This document shows positions 35,101 through 46,640 of a DNA stretch of 64,000 nucleotides, piece after piece. Each line of letters starts with the position of its first letter. The stretch's first letter is position 1. The position numbers were made by a program, and so were the translations under genes. Origin of the DNA: Ursus arctos (taxonomy: Eukaryota; Chordata; Mammalia; Carnivora; Ursidae); assembly GCF_023065955.2 (NCBI RefSeq), contig NW_026622952.1, positions 29,746,313-29,810,312 on the forward strand, given 5' to 3'. The notes beneath the pieces were generated by a model that made no database searches, was not told the DNA's origin, and saw only the letters and a list, made by a program, of their open reading frames with translations.

Positions 35101-35111
35101 TCCAGAGTATA

Positions 35112-35566
35112 TGTGACTGAAGCCAGTTAAGGCCTCTATCTAAATTTTTAAGAGTCAGGGGGCTGTGGGGTGCCTAGGTGGCTCAGCCAGTTAAGTGTCT
35201 GCCTTTGGCTTGGGTCATGATCTCAGGGTCCTGGGATTGAGCCCTGCATCGGGCTCCCTGCTCAGCTGGGAGCCTGCTTCTCCCTCTGCCCCTCGCCCCA
35301 CTTGTTCTCTCTCTCTCTCTGTGTCTCTCTTTCTCTCAAATAAATACATAAATAATAAGATTCAGGGAGCAGGTGTGAGGATCCACTTGTCTTGCTATTG
35401 TCCAAGACAAGCCTCCTCAGATGTAAGTTCCCTTTGCTTGTTAAAACTGCAGCCTACCAACCCTGAGTTGCCTGAGTCTTTCTTCAGTCACTCCCAGCCA
35501 GTTTCAGGGCACAGGTTCAGACTGCATCTTGGAAGCTCCTGGAGGGGTTATGAACCAACAGGTTTG
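35112..35566 (+). mobile_element. LTR-like repeat, copy 2 of 2, split by a SINE
   Basis: Homologous to 7752-7933: 'taaggcctctatctaaa', 'ttgtccaagacaagcct', 'ctttgcttgttaaaactgc' and 'tatgaaccaacaggtttg' appear in the same order. The SINE at 35166-35355 interrupts it after 'taagagtcaggggg'. Copy 2 has extra sequence between the poly(A)-like block and the final block. L1 sequence begins immediately after it. Confidence 0.5.
35166..35355 (+). mobile_element. Can-SINE, older type
   Basis: Forward SINE 'ggggtgcctaggtggctcag', older body 'gggtcatgatctcagggtc', tail 'ctctcaaataaatacataa'. Imperfect duplication 'taagagtcagggggc' (35149-35163) and 'taagattcagggagc' (35356-35370). Confidence 0.95.
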
Positions 35567-37410
35567 CGATGAATCTGTAAATGGCTTGTGTACTATGGGC
35601 ATTTTAACAATATTAGTTCCTCCAATCCATGACCAGGGGATATATTTCCATTTATTTATGTCTTCTTTAATTTTATTTCTTAGTATCTTATAGGTTTCAG
35701 TATACAGATCTTTCACCTCCTAAATATTTTATTATTTTTGATGCTATCATAAATGGCATTGCTTTATTTCTTTTTCATATAGTTTGTTGTTGGTATATAA
35801 AAATGCAATTAATTTTTATATACTGATTTTTTTAAATCCTGCAACTTTACTGTATTTGCTTATTAGTTCAACAGTTTTTTTTTTTTTTTTTGGTGAAGTC
35901 TTTAGAGTTTCTTATATCTAGGATCATATCATCTGCAAACATGGACAATTTTACCTCCTCCTTTCCAATTTGGATGCATTTAATTACTTTTCTTGCCTGG
36001 TTGTTGTGGCTAGGACTTGCAGTAGTATTTTGAATAGGAGTGGTGAGAGTGCGTACCCTTGTTTTGTTCCTGATTTTAGAGGAAAAGCTTTCAGTCTTTC
36101 ACTGTTGAGTATGACATGAGCTGTGGGCTCATCAGATATGGCCTTTATTATGTTGAAGTGTGTTTCTTCCATTCCCAATTCGTTGAGGGTTTTTATGAAA
36201 AGAGGGTTCTATTTTGTCAAATGCTTTTTCTGTATCTATTGAAATGATCATGTCATTTTAATCTTTCATTCTATTAATGTGATGTATCCTATATATATTG
36301 TTTTGCGGATGTTTAACACTACTTGCACCCCAGATACAAATCTCACTTGATCAAGGTGTTTGATCCCTTTATGGTTCTGTTGAATTCTCTTGGCTAATAC
36401 TTTGTTGTGAATTCTTGCATGTGTATTCATCAGGGATATTGACCTTAAATTTTCTATCTTTGTAGTGTCCTCATATGGCTTTAGTATCAAGGTAATGTTG
36501 GCCTTGTAAGATAAATTTGGGAGTGTTCTCTTCAATTTTTTGGAAGAATTAAAAAAGGATTGCTATTAATTCTTTAAACATTTGGTGGAATTCACCAGTG
36601 AAACTCTCTGGTCCTGGGCTTTTATTTGTTGGGAGATTTTTTTTTTTTAAAGATTTTATTGATTTATTTGACAGAGAGAGACAGCCAGTGAGAGAGGGAA
36701 CACAAGCAGGGGGAGTGGGAGAGGAAGAAGCAGGCTCCTAGCAGAGGAGCCTGATGTGGGGCTCAATCCCAGAACGCTGGGATCACGCCCTGAGCTGAAG
36801 GCAGCCACTTAACAACTGCACCACCCAGGCGCCCCTGTTGGGAGATTTTTGATTGCTGACTCAATCTCTTCATTTGTTATTGGTCTGTAAAAATTTTCTA
36901 TTTCTTCATGATTCAGTCTTGGTAGGTTGTATGTTTCCCGAAATGTATCCATTTTCTGAGTTGTCCAGTTTGTTGGTCTATAATTATTCATAGTGGTCTC
37001 TTCTGGTCCTTTGCATTTCTGTGTCATCTACTGTAACATCTCCTCTTTCATTTATAATTTTATTTATTTCAGTCAACTCTTGTTTGGTTAGTTTAGCTGT
37101 ATTTTTCAGTTGCTTATCTTTTCAAGAACTAACTCTTAGTTTTGCTAATTTTTCTGTCGTCTTCTCTATTTTATTTGTTTCTGCTCTAATGGTTATTATT
37201 TCTTACTTTATGCTAAATTCAGGCTTAGTTTAGTATTCTTTTCCTAGTCCTTTGATGTGTAATATTAGATTGTTTACTTGAGATCCTTCTTTTTTCTTAA
37301 TATGTGTGTTTATTTTCTAAACTTCCCTCTTATAACTGTTTTTGCTGCATATTATATGTTTTGGTATGTTGTGTTTCAATTCTAATTTGTCTTAAGATAT
37401 TTTTTGACCA
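35567..37410 (-). mobile_element. Antisense L1 ORF2 relic, reverse transcriptase region
   Basis: Three minus-strand frames translate to recognisable L1 ORF2. 35504-35716 holds '[18 protein letters not shown]'. 35984-36178 holds '[19 protein letters not shown]' and 'LSPLLFKIL'. 36266-36535 holds 'ANITLILKPYEDTTKIENL'. They run C- to N-terminal with rising coordinate and are separated by stops and frameshifts. The 3' part of ORF2 and the 3' UTR are missing at the left end. A SINE at 36642-36835 interrupts it. Confidence 0.95.
36642..36835 (-). mobile_element. Can-SINE, young type, perfect TSD
   Basis: Reverse-strand SINE inside L1 ORF2. The target-site duplication 'tgttgggagattttt' is perfect at 36627-36641 and 36836-36850, and the L1 text is continuous when the SINE is removed. 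Confidence 0.98.
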
Positions 37411-37764
37411 AAATACACAGAAATGAGAGTGTGCAAAGCTGGTAAAGTCCAAATTAGATTGGTGGATTGTTTCAATATCAGTTTTCTGGTCTTGATATAT
37501 TAGGTTTGCACAATGTTATCATTGGAGGAACCTGGAGGAAGAGTATGCAGAAAGTATCTGTATTATATCTTAGAACTGCATGTGACCCTACTATTATCTC
37601 AAAAAAAAAAAAAAAGTACAACACTCAGAGAATTAAAAAGAGAAGTTTCAGAGTAGGTGAAGGTATTTGGAGCACGTGTATAATGATGATATCATATCCA
37701 GATCTATCTATCTGGGTCTAGATCTACACATAGGTATCAATATAGATACAGAAACAGATGTGTA

Positions 37765-37794
37765 TATATATGTCTGTATGAGCAGACATATATA
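37765..37794. repeat. 12-bp perfect hairpin in AT/TG-rich DNA
   Basis: The arms at 37765-37776 and 37783-37794 ('tatatatgtctg' and its reverse complement) flank a 6-base loop. It lies within imperfect 'tagat'/'tatag' simple sequence and is probably a by-product of that repeat. Confidence 0.75.
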
Positions 37795-37819
37795 CGTTCA
37801 TATGTATATAGATGTACTT

Positions 37820-38330
37820 TAATTTCTACAAATCAATAAGCAAAATATAGACTAATAAAATGATGGCAAAGGCCATGAATAGGCACTATACTAGGGGATA
37901 TCCCAGTGATTAAAATTTATATGAAAAGGTGCTAAATGTTGATCATTAGTCATAAAACAAGTACAAATTAAAGCCACAGTAAGGTACCATTACACACCTA
38001 CCAGAATAGCTAAAAATAAAACAAAAAAAAATTTTTTTTTTTAAAGATTTTATTTATTTATTCGACAGAGATAGAGACAGCCAGCGAGAGAGGGAACACA
38101 AGCAGGGCGAGTGGGAGAGGAAGAAGCAGGCTCATAGCGGAGGAGCCCGAAGTGGGGCTCGATCCCAGAACTCTGGGGTCACGCCCTGAGCCGAAGGCAG
38201 ACGCTTAACCGCTGTGCCACCCAGGTGCCCCATAAAGCAAAAATTTTAAAACACAAAGTGATACAAAGTAATAGCAAGGATGTGAGTTATCTGGAACTTT
38301 TGTTGGGAACATTCTCTGATGGTACTGTGT
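37820..38330 (+). mobile_element. L1M 3' fragment, sense, split by a SINE
   Basis: 'gatggcaaaggccatgaata', 'aaaaggtgctaaatgttg', 'caagtacaaattaaagcc', 'cattacacacctaccagaa' and, after the SINE, 'caaggatgtgagttatctgg' follow the sense L1 3' region in order. Diverged. Confidence 0.75.
38036..38231 (-). mobile_element. Can-SINE, young type, inside L1
   Basis: Reverse-strand SINE with 'gacagccagcgagagag', 'gccgaaggcagacgctta' and head 'gccacccaggtgcccc'. A-rich duplication around 'ataaaacaaaaa' / 'ataaagcaaaaa' flanks it. Confidence 0.96.
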
Positions 38331-38917
38331 GACGTACACATTCGACATACATGAGTACATATTTGCACCAGAAGGGCCCTGCAAGAGTCTTTAGAGCACA
38401 TGCTGTGCTGGGGTGTCTGCTGTCAACTGAGCATCACTCTTGGGTGATGATCTCCCTGTGAAATGCAGAAAAGAAGCTTAGAATGAGATTTTCAGAATCC
38501 CATTTCTGATGTGTTTCTCGGTTAAATTTTGCCAACATGACTAATTCACACTGGAAGGTGGAAGAGGAATGGAGGCTCTGAGTCCCACAGGAATCTCATG
38601 GAAACTGGTTATAGCTTAGTGTGTGGATAGGTGTGTGACTCACAGGAGCTTCTCCATGAGTTCTTGGAAATCTAAGTTGCTGATTCACACAGGGACAGTT
38701 GATGGGAGCAATTACGTAGACTCATGAGAAGCAGGAGCTTTCCTGGGGCCTTTGACAACTACCTTCCTTGCTGCTTCAGATTAAGGTCTCCAGGATCTGT
38801 TTCCTGAACTTTCTTCTTCACCTGTGCTTGATTTAGTGGCAATTTCCTTTTATTTTTGTCTTCCCTTTCCTCCTCTGCCACCGACTGCCAAGCTCTCACA
38901 AAATGTGTATAAACTCT

Positions 38918-38919
<2 letters not shown>
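38331..38919. other. No gene or named repeat recognised
   Basis: Moderately GC-balanced sequence between two L1 pieces, possibly an unrecognised LTR or single-copy DNA. No coding frame of note. Confidence 0.35.

Positions 38920-38954
<35 letters not shown>
38920..38954. repeat. Poly-T run, 35 bases
   Basis: The longest homopolymer in the window. The flanking sequence shows no SINE or L1 terminus on the right side in the orientation a reversed A-tail would need. Confidence 0.85.
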
Positions 38955-38959
<5 letters not shown>

Positions 38960-39590
38960 ACCACTTGATTCTCAGGATAAATAGAGTGGCCTTATTTTCT
39001 TGAATAGTCCAGATTGTTACCAAAACCCTAAACAACCAAATTTCAATTAGAGAAAAGTAGATAAATAATTACATGATATATTAAAAAAATGGAATACTAT
39101 AGTGCTGTGGTTCTCAGTTGGGGGCAATTTTGTTTCTCACTGGACATTTGGAAATTTCTGGAGATACTTTTGGTAGTCGCAACCTGGGGGGCAACCATTG
39201 GCATTTTATGAATTGAGGCCAGAAATTCTGCTAAACATCTTGCCATGCATAGGACAGTCCCCGACAGGAAAGAATTATTACTTTCAAAATGGGAATGGTG
39301 CCTTGGTTGAGAAGTCTGCTACATAACAATGACAGACAAATAATCTGCCTCGGCTATTATACTCAACATCCAGAGAGATTCTCATGGACGTAAGACACAG
39401 CAAAGAAATCCAGAGTAAGTCGGTATATAATATGTGATTCCATTTAGATGAAATTTAAAAATTGCCAAAAATAAATCTCTGATTAGCTTTGGAAAAGAAG
39501 GGATAGGAAAAAGCAAGGGTTTGGTCTGAAAGGCTGTTCTATGTCTTGATCAACATCATGGTGTCTTATGTGGGGAATAGGCAGATAACA
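38960..39590 (+). mobile_element. L1M 3' UTR, sense, split by MER20
   Basis: 'aaaaatggaatactatagtg' before the MER20, then 'gtgattccatttagatgaaa' and 'gttctatgtcttgatcaaca' after it, follow the order of an old L1 3' UTR on the sense strand. Confidence 0.65.
39103..39319 (+). mobile_element. MER20 (hAT-Charlie MITE)
   Basis: About 217 bp beginning 'tgtggttctcagttgggggc' and ending 'ggttgagaagtctgc', an imperfect inverted terminal repeat. Internal text matches MER20 as I know it: 'ggacatttggaaatttctgg', 'tttggtagtcgcaacctgg', 'ctgctaaacatcttgcc', 'ggacagtccccgacagg'. Confidence 0.9.
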
Positions 39591-39738
39591 GTTTTTTTTT
39601 TGAAAGACAGGAGGTGAAAAGCTCAAAGCCTGGGTATTTGGACATTAGTGCAGTGCATTTTAGCACAGAGGATGGCAATTTGAATGAGAGAAGCGGTGAA
39701 TGCACATGGTCAATTGTGAGGAACTTGGAAGTTGAATA

Positions 39739-40207
39739 CAGAAGTCTCCCCCATATCATGGGAGATACGTACCAAGACCCCCCGTGGATGCCTGAGACTG
39801 CCAAGAGTACCAACCCTCCATATATTATGTTTTTTCTACACATACCTGTGATAAAGTTTAATTTATAAATAGCCACAGTAAGAGTTTAACAACAACTAAT
39901 TATACAATGGAACAATTGTAACAATATGTTGTATAAAAGTTATGTAAATGTGGTCTCTGTCTCTTGCTCTCAAAATATCTTATTGTCCTGTACTCACCCC
40001 TCTTTTTCTGATGATATGGGATTATAAAATGCCTACATGATGAGATGAAATGAAATGAATGGCACAGGCCTTGTGACATAGCATTAGACTACTATTGGCA
40101 CTCTCTGACGGTGTCGTCAGAAGGAGGATCATTCGTTTTTGGACTATGGTTGATCATAGGTACTTGAAACATGGCAAGTGAAACTGTGGATAAGGGAGGG
40201 ACGACTG
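39739..40207. mobile_element. Tigger-group DNA transposon, non-autonomous
   Basis: Starts 'cagaagtctcccccatatca' after TA and ends 'ggataagggagggacgactg'. Internal blocks 'gagatacgtaccaagacc', 'gataaagtttaatttataaa', 'atgtaaatgtggtctctg' and 'gacggtgtcgtcagaagg' match a Tigger-class MITE. The last TA is mutated to CA. About 469 bp, no transposase. Confidence 0.85.
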
Positions 40208-42085
40208 CAGAGCAATTGCATTCCAAGCTCTTAAAAACCAACTCAAGAAAGCCTAAATTATTATTATTTTAGGGGATTGGTTCTCAAATCATTCATAGTC
40301 CGAAAAGTGTTATAGATAGCTAGCTCAAGATTTTTTACTACCTACATGGAATACATATAACATGCTTTATACATGTCTTATTATATAAATTTGTTTATTA
40401 TTTGTGGTTTATTTGATTATTTTCCTTAAAACATAAATCTTCATGGTAAGAATGCTTGTCCTATACTTCTGATACTTCTAGGAATGTTTACAAGAAAGGG
40501 AGATACGTCATTTCGTGAAATTATATAAAAATAATCACCTGAGGAAATTTATGAAAACATTATAAGGTGCTATATTCATACATCAAATAGTTCTTTCCAA
40601 AAAGAGTCATTCTTATAGCTTTGGTTACACAGCATAGACTTTTGAAATATTCTGTTTACTTACAACTTGATCTCAAAATATTTTACCTAAGATAAAGTAT
40701 GGTGTACATGTTATAACAGTGATGGACTGTACATATAAATTTGAAGTCATTTAAAAATTATTAGTGGTTCTTGCATTAGATAGTGACAGGTACTCCTGAT
40801 AACTGTATTACTACCTATTAATCAGATCTGCATATACCTGCACACTGTGGACAGAATGTTGGTCCTATTAAATTTGTTGGCATCTATTTGAGTTAAGAAA
40901 GTGGTACAAAAGTACATTTTGAAAGTTATACTTTCACACACAGAGATAAAACATTAGCTGAAGTTCTAAATTGCTGCCCTTTTGCACATGAAAATTCAAG
41001 TGACTAGTATCTACTGTTCTTACTGTTTGAGGCCTATTACTATATTACAGCAGAATGCAAAACAAAAGAAAAAATCTATTGGCTTAATACATTTATCTGG
41101 AACATATGGGATAAAGTAATCTTTAAAAAACGTGGCTTGCATCATTAGATTAGGAATGAGTATAAGGAAGGGGTTTGTTTTGAGATTTGACTACTGCTGT
41201 CTTTCCTAAGAGAATTGTGGCTCATACAATTGCGTGCTTGGTAGTTGATGGAAACACTCATGCCTCTAAGGGTTGAAACACAATTAATAAGATTTGTGAT
41301 TAATTTTCAAATCACTTGTAGTCTCAAGGCCACATGGAGTTGATTTTATATGTTTTTTTATAGAAACAAAATTATTCTTTTGCCTCTTTGCCAGTTATAT
41401 TTTAGCTCTGCAGAAATCACAGTGCTTCCTACTATGTTGAATGCATCCCAAGATTAATTACACATGTATTAAATGTTATGTGTTACATATTATGTATGTT
41501 TTACATGTTATATATATTAATATATTAATCATATTAATATATTGTATATTGTTATATGTTATATTATAAATTGGCTTATATAGTGTTTCTTTCTCAAAAC
41601 TGGAATATCAGTTTTTTTAAATCTTGGAATTCTTTGCTGAAATGCTTACACTTGCCTATTATCTTCACATTAAGCATAGTTATTTTACAACCCATATCTA
41701 TTAATTATACTCTCTGGAGTACTAGGGGACCAATTTTTGCTTAATATTCTGTGTTTATTGGTCTCTGTTCAGATGTCATGTCTTCTCATGTCCCTAGGTA
41801 TCTTTATTGTGTGCTGAACATTTTAGTTGAAACATTACTTTTTAAAAATAATTGTCAAGGTGTTGGATGATGTAATATTCTTCCAGAGAAGGATTTTTAA
41901 CCTCTTTCAGGTGACTCAGGATATTAGAAATATATGATTTAACTTAACCCAGTTTCAGGGCATCAGGATTTTTTTTGGACCACTACTATAACTCAGAGAG
42001 ATGCTATAGTCCATATAAGGGCTTGTTTACTCCCATTTATATCTACTCTTAAGAACCTACTTCTACTTTAATTACTGTATTCATT
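40208..42085. other. 1.9 kb without a recognised gene or named repeat
   Basis: Very AT-rich. 41463-41575 is a dense TA/TTA stretch with several small palindromes ('ttaatatattaa', 'atattaatatat'). No coding frame of note. Confidence 0.45.
41463..41575. repeat. AT-rich low-complexity stretch
   Basis: Over 110 bases of near-pure A/T with repeated 'gttat', 'atatta' and 'ttaatata' units. Confidence 0.8.
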
Positions 42086-42273
42086 GGGGCACCTGGGTGG
42101 CTCAGTCGGTTAAGCCTCTGCCTTCTGCTCAGGTCATGATCCCAGGGTCCTGGGATGGAGCCTGACATCAGGCTCCCTGCTGAGTGGGGAGTCTGCTTCT
42201 CCCTCTCCCTCTGCTGCTCCCCCTGCTTGTGCTCTCTCTCACTCTCTGTCAAATATATAAAATCTTTAAAAAA
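42086..42273 (+). mobile_element. Can-SINE, older type
   Basis: Forward SINE 'ggggcacctgggtggctcag' with body 'ctcaggtcatgatcccaggg', 'gctgctccccctgcttgtg' and tail 'gtcaaatatataaaatc'. No convincing duplication. It faces the young reverse-strand SINE at 42489-42687, about 215 bp away. Confidence 0.94.
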
Positions 42274-42382
42274 TAATTATTCATCATTTTATTTGTTTTG
42301 AATAAAGATTTCTTTCAATTACTTTATTCACTATCAGTATAATCTAAAAGGAGTCTCTCATTCCACTGTCTTATTTAGGGAA

Positions 42383-42408
42383 TTTTTTTTTTTTTTTTTT
42401 TTTTTTTT
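42383..42408. repeat. Poly-T run, about 26 bases
   Basis: A homopolymer between the two oppositely oriented SINEs, not attached to either. Confidence 0.8.
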
Positions 42409-42488
42409 GCCAACAGGAAGAACTGTTAGAACTGTGAATCTCTTAGGCTTAAGGACATTTCCACAATTATTTTATTATAAAAATTCTT

Positions 42489-42687
42489 TTTTTTTTTTTA
42501 ATATTTTATTTATTTATTCGACAGAGATAGAGACAGCCAGCAAGAGAGGGAACACAAGCAGGGGGAGTGGGAGAGGAAGAAGCAGGCTCATAGCGGAGGA
42601 GCCCGATGTGGGGCTCCATCCCATAACGCCAGGATCACGCCCTGAGCCGAAGGCAGACGCTTAACCGCTGTGCCACCCAGGCGCCCC
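42489..42687 (-). mobile_element. Can-SINE, young type, perfect TSD
   Basis: Reverse-strand SINE with 'gacagccagcaagagag' and head 'gccacccaggcgcccc'. Perfect 16-bp duplication 'tattataaaaattctt' at 42473-42488 and 42688-42703. Confidence 0.98.
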
Positions 42688-42899
42688 TATTATAAAAATT
42701 CTTAAAAGTTCTCATCATGAGAAAAAAACATAAAAAATGAGCAGCCCAATGTAGACAATGCTGAGTGAAATTTCATGATGATGAATAAGGTATTTAATAA
42801 ATATATGGATGGTGCTGTTGGCAGAATTAATACAGGTAGAGAATGCAGTTACAAATTAAGAATGAGTGTCTGTTTTACTGTGGACAAATTACTGCTCCT

Positions 42900-45540
42900 G
42901 CCATGATGGAAGGATTCCAATGTAATCAATCTTAATTTGCCACCAGTTAGCTGTTCTTTCCCTCCAGAGAATGATGCCATATCAAGGAATCAACAGTATC
43001 CTCTGTTGTTGACATACTGGGTATGCAGTAGTAGTGTTGGCCAGATCAACCTCAGTAAGACAAACACCGTGCAATCATTTTATCCCTGCTGCCCTGGCCC
43101 TTTAGTGAGAACTAGGCCACTTGGGAAAGGAGGCAGACTAATCTTCACTGAATGGGTCATTTTTGTCTATGTGATCACTGAGATTTTAATCTGTAGAAGA
43201 TGCACTTCGATGATAAATCTCATGGCAATTGAAGTTTTTAGACTCAGTTCTTTTACTGGGCATCACCGTGTAACTTGTGCTCATTCCTCCATTGTTACTC
43301 CTGCCAAGTCTGTGACCATTAGCTAAGCCATTAGCCAATGTATTAGCCTAGCTTGAAAATTTTAGTTCTCTTTTCTTGTAGGCAAAGTAGACACACAGAT
43401 TTATTGTTCAAGTCTCTCCACTGAGAGTATTTCTTTACTCACTGTCAGTCAGGGATATTGCTTTGAGGGACTGTGGGAGCAACCAGTGTAGTTTTAGGTT
43501 GAGTCAGTGTGTTATGTAAAATGATTATAAATAAAGCCCCAGGTTTTAAATTTCTTATTTAACTGACCATAGGGAATTCTACATAAAGTCATCAGTTTGG
43601 GTTGAGATAGAGGTGGTCATAGGATATTATATACTACGGGAATATGAACCATTGCTTATGAGATGGGTTTGACTTCAGAAATAGTCTGGGCCTGATATTT
43701 TATATTACCCTCATACTTGGTAATGGAATACTTAACCTTACACCTTCATAGATCAGATTATGTCTCTTTTCTGATAGGTCAGACCATGAGGACAATGAGT
43801 GACTCAAGGTCAAGCATTCTGCATCTACCAGTGCCCACTATTAAGCCTGAGGCTGTTGTCAAAGGAGAATATTTATTGGTAGAAGAGAGCATGATTTCCC
43901 CAAACTGCAATGTTTGTCTTATCAGATCTTTCCAGAGTCTTCACATGACATCCATATCTGTCACAGACACTTGGAGCATCACTGATCTGGTTCACAGAGC
44001 TTAAGTGGCTTCTTAGTAGTTTGCATTGTCCTCAACTTGCTCTTGTTCTTGGACCATAGAAATTGGCAGCCTTATATTCTATCTGGTAAACAGGTGAAAT
44101 TAGTCCACTGTACTGTGTTACATAATCTTCACAATCCAGAGAGTTGTGGAGCCTTAGAATTGAAAATTGCAACACACTTGCTTTTATCATTTGTTTCTGT
44201 CTTTGGAGAGACAATTTCAACATACTGCAGACAATAGATTCATAGAACCTTCTCTAAGTTGGTTGGCCTTTGATTTCCATTTTATTATCCCTCTGTGATA
44301 AGAGCATTTAGCATCTTCCTAAATAGAATAAGATAATCATTATCTCCTGATCAACAGATCTAATCAGTATGTGACCAATAGGACAAAATAGTGCCATGTC
44401 CAAACTGATACCAAGATGGTCAAGATTAGTCTATGACAGTGGTAAGGATGGCATAATGTTGAGGTGAGACTGAGAACTTACACTTCTACCAAGTGGAAAA
44501 AAAAAAAAAACAACCTGCATCTTTCTTCCTTCATATAAACAATAATGTATTTTTTCAAATAGATAGCTTTATCTCAGGTCCCAGATGTTGTGTTAGTTTG
44601 CACCTGCAAAGATAGGACATTGGTGTAATTAGAGTCCTTACCTGGTCACATAATGACATTACACTGTCATTCTTTGAGATACATTTGCCTACAACAGAGG
44701 CTAAGAGGAAAAGTAAGTAGAGAGATATTAGAAAGCTTCAGTGTTTTTTCAAGTCTTTGTTGCTTTTAATTTGAAATTCCCTGAAAAATGTGGTTTAGAC
44801 ATTCAGTTGGTTCTACAATGAGCCTTTACAACATAATCAAAAGTTCTATGGTTTGAGGTTGACGTTGGGGTTCTACTAATTTCTTCTTACCCACTTTTAT
44901 AGCAGCCAACTCTTCTTGTCCTGCTGTTCTACCAAAGGGAGAATTTCTTCTACTGCCTTTTCTTTTAGGGACTTCTCATTCTTGGTATTCAATTGCCTTA
45001 GTTATGTTATGACCTTCAGTTATGACCTGATGAGTTAAAGGGAAGCTAAACTTTTACAGATACTCTTTTTACTCTTTAGATGTTAGGATGTTTGGATGTT
45101 AGGATGCCATGACTTTGCTGCTTTCCACTGACAGTAACACTTTTAATGCAGGAAATAAAAGGATAATGAAATCATTGAAAGTTTGAGAAATGAAAAAATA
45201 TGGAAGCTCAGGGATTGTAGGGAAGCCACTCGCAGTAGTCTTAACTGTGATTGTACTAAAGCAGTACAGTCTCGGTAGGGCGTCCGAAATCCATGGGATA
45301 ATCCCAACTCAGCAAGTTGCTGACACCCTTGCACCTGCTTACAGTTGCCACTTGAGAATAATCTCTTCTCCCTTCCTAAAGCCACAGATTCTTGGCGGTA
45401 TCTGTCCACAACCTTCCTGGCAAGAGGGATTTGCAGGTTTTCAGGATTGATGCCTTGCACACAGCAGAGTTTAAAATGGTGTGAAATATGCTGAGTATCA
45501 ACAAATAATATCAGGCACATCTCAACCCATTAAATTGTCA
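42900..45540 (-). mobile_element. Probable ERVL-type endogenous retrovirus internal relic, antisense
   Basis: The 2.6-kb block lacks SINE or L1 signatures and has an even composition unlike the AT-rich flanks. Its longest minus-strand frame (45143-45520, 125 codons) looks gag-like in amino-acid style. Left of it, minus-strand fragments without intact frames would correspond to later genes, giving a leftward-pointing provirus remnant. No flanking LTRs are recognised, all frames are broken, and the assignment is by general resemblance only. Confidence 0.35.
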
Positions 45541-45999
45541 TTTCCAGTATAAGAAAATGATTAAATCTCTGAATATGTATGTATATAACTGATCTTTTGA
45601 ATAAATGTTTCATGTTTTATAATCCCTAAATTATATTTAGAGTGTACTGTAATGGCCCTGCAAATATCACAAGATAAACCATTTTTATTTTATTTTTAAA
45701 GTACCAAATGAAAATGCCAAAGGAAACTCACAGTAAGCAATTGTTAAAACTAGCCTTTGCTTGGCAGGAGTCTTTTCGTATATAGAATTCTATAACTTAT
45801 TAGCTGAGGAGCCTATGCATTTTAAATAAAATATGTAGATTACAAAATGCTCTATGTAAACATAAAAAAATTTGCCAGGTTCTGTGGGTAAAATATTGTA
45901 AGTTTATAGCAAGCTTTTTTTTTTTCTTCCCTTCAGAGGCAGTGCTATGAAGTCCAGTAGACCCTTCCCATCAATGTCCTCTAAGTTTTTAAAAATATA
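45541..45999. other. No gene or named repeat recognised
   Basis: AT-rich sequence before the sense L1, with no frame or repeat signature recognised. Confidence 0.4.
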
Positions 46000-46640
46000 A
46001 CTATGGATGAATACTTCTCAGCAATACAAATGAATTAATTACTGGAGAATGCAACATGGATATCAAGAAACACTCCACTGAGTAAAAGAAGCCAGACATA
46101 AGAGTATGTACTATATGATTCTATTCACCTTAAACTTAAGAAAAGCCTAATAGAATCCACTGTGACAGAAAACAGAGGAGCGTTGCCCAGGACTGGGGCT
46201 GGAGGAGGATGGGCTGGGAAGGTGCAGGAAGGAATTTTTAAAGTGATGGAAATAGTCTATGTTCTTTTTTTTTGTTTTGTTTTTTTATTATATTATGTTA
46301 GTCACCATACAGTACATCCCGGTTTCCGATGTAAAGTTCGATGATTCATTAGTTGTGTATAACACCCAGTGCACCATGCAATACGTGCCCTCCTTACTAC
46401 CCATCACCAGTCTATCCCATTCCCCCACCCCCCTCCCCTCTGAGGCCCTCGTTTGTTTCTCATAGTCCATAGTCTCTCATGCTTCATTCCCCCTTCTGAA
46501 ATAGTCTATGTTCTGATCTGGGCGGTGCTCACACAGGTGCAGACGTCATCAAGACTTACTGAAATGCAGTCTTCAGTATGCATGCCCTTTACACAAACTA
46601 TATTGCAACAAAGTGTGTTAAAATAAACAAAAAAGGAAAC
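46000..46640 (+). mobile_element. L1M 3' UTR, sense, split by a young L1 fragment
   Basis: 'aatacttctcagcaatacaa', 'gaagccagacataagagta', 'actatatgattctattcacc', then after the insertion 'tctgatctgggcggtgctca', 'agacttactgaaatgcag' and 'ctatattgcaacaaagtg'. This is the order of an old L1 3' UTR. Confidence 0.8.
46266..46497 (-). mobile_element. Young carnivore L1 3' end, 232 bp, perfect TSD
   Basis: Reverse-strand L1 3' end: T-rich tail, then 'gttagtcaccatacagtaca', 'tgtgtataacacccagtgc', 'gtgccctccttactaccc' and 'catagtccatagtctctcat'. A perfect 17-bp duplication, 'gaaatagtctatgttct', lies at 46249-46265 and 46498-46514. The 5'-truncated fragment sits cleanly inside the older sense L1. Confidence 0.95.

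Noticed and set aside
35195..35572. 125-codon plus-strand open frame
   Set aside because: The first part is translated Can-SINE and the second is the LTR-like repeat.
35567..37410. Active L1 reverse transcriptase
   Set aside because: ORF2 is broken by stops, frameshifts and a SINE, and both ends are missing.
42937..43326. 129-codon plus-strand open frame
   Set aside because: It lies opposite the probable antisense retroviral relic and shows no domain on this strand.
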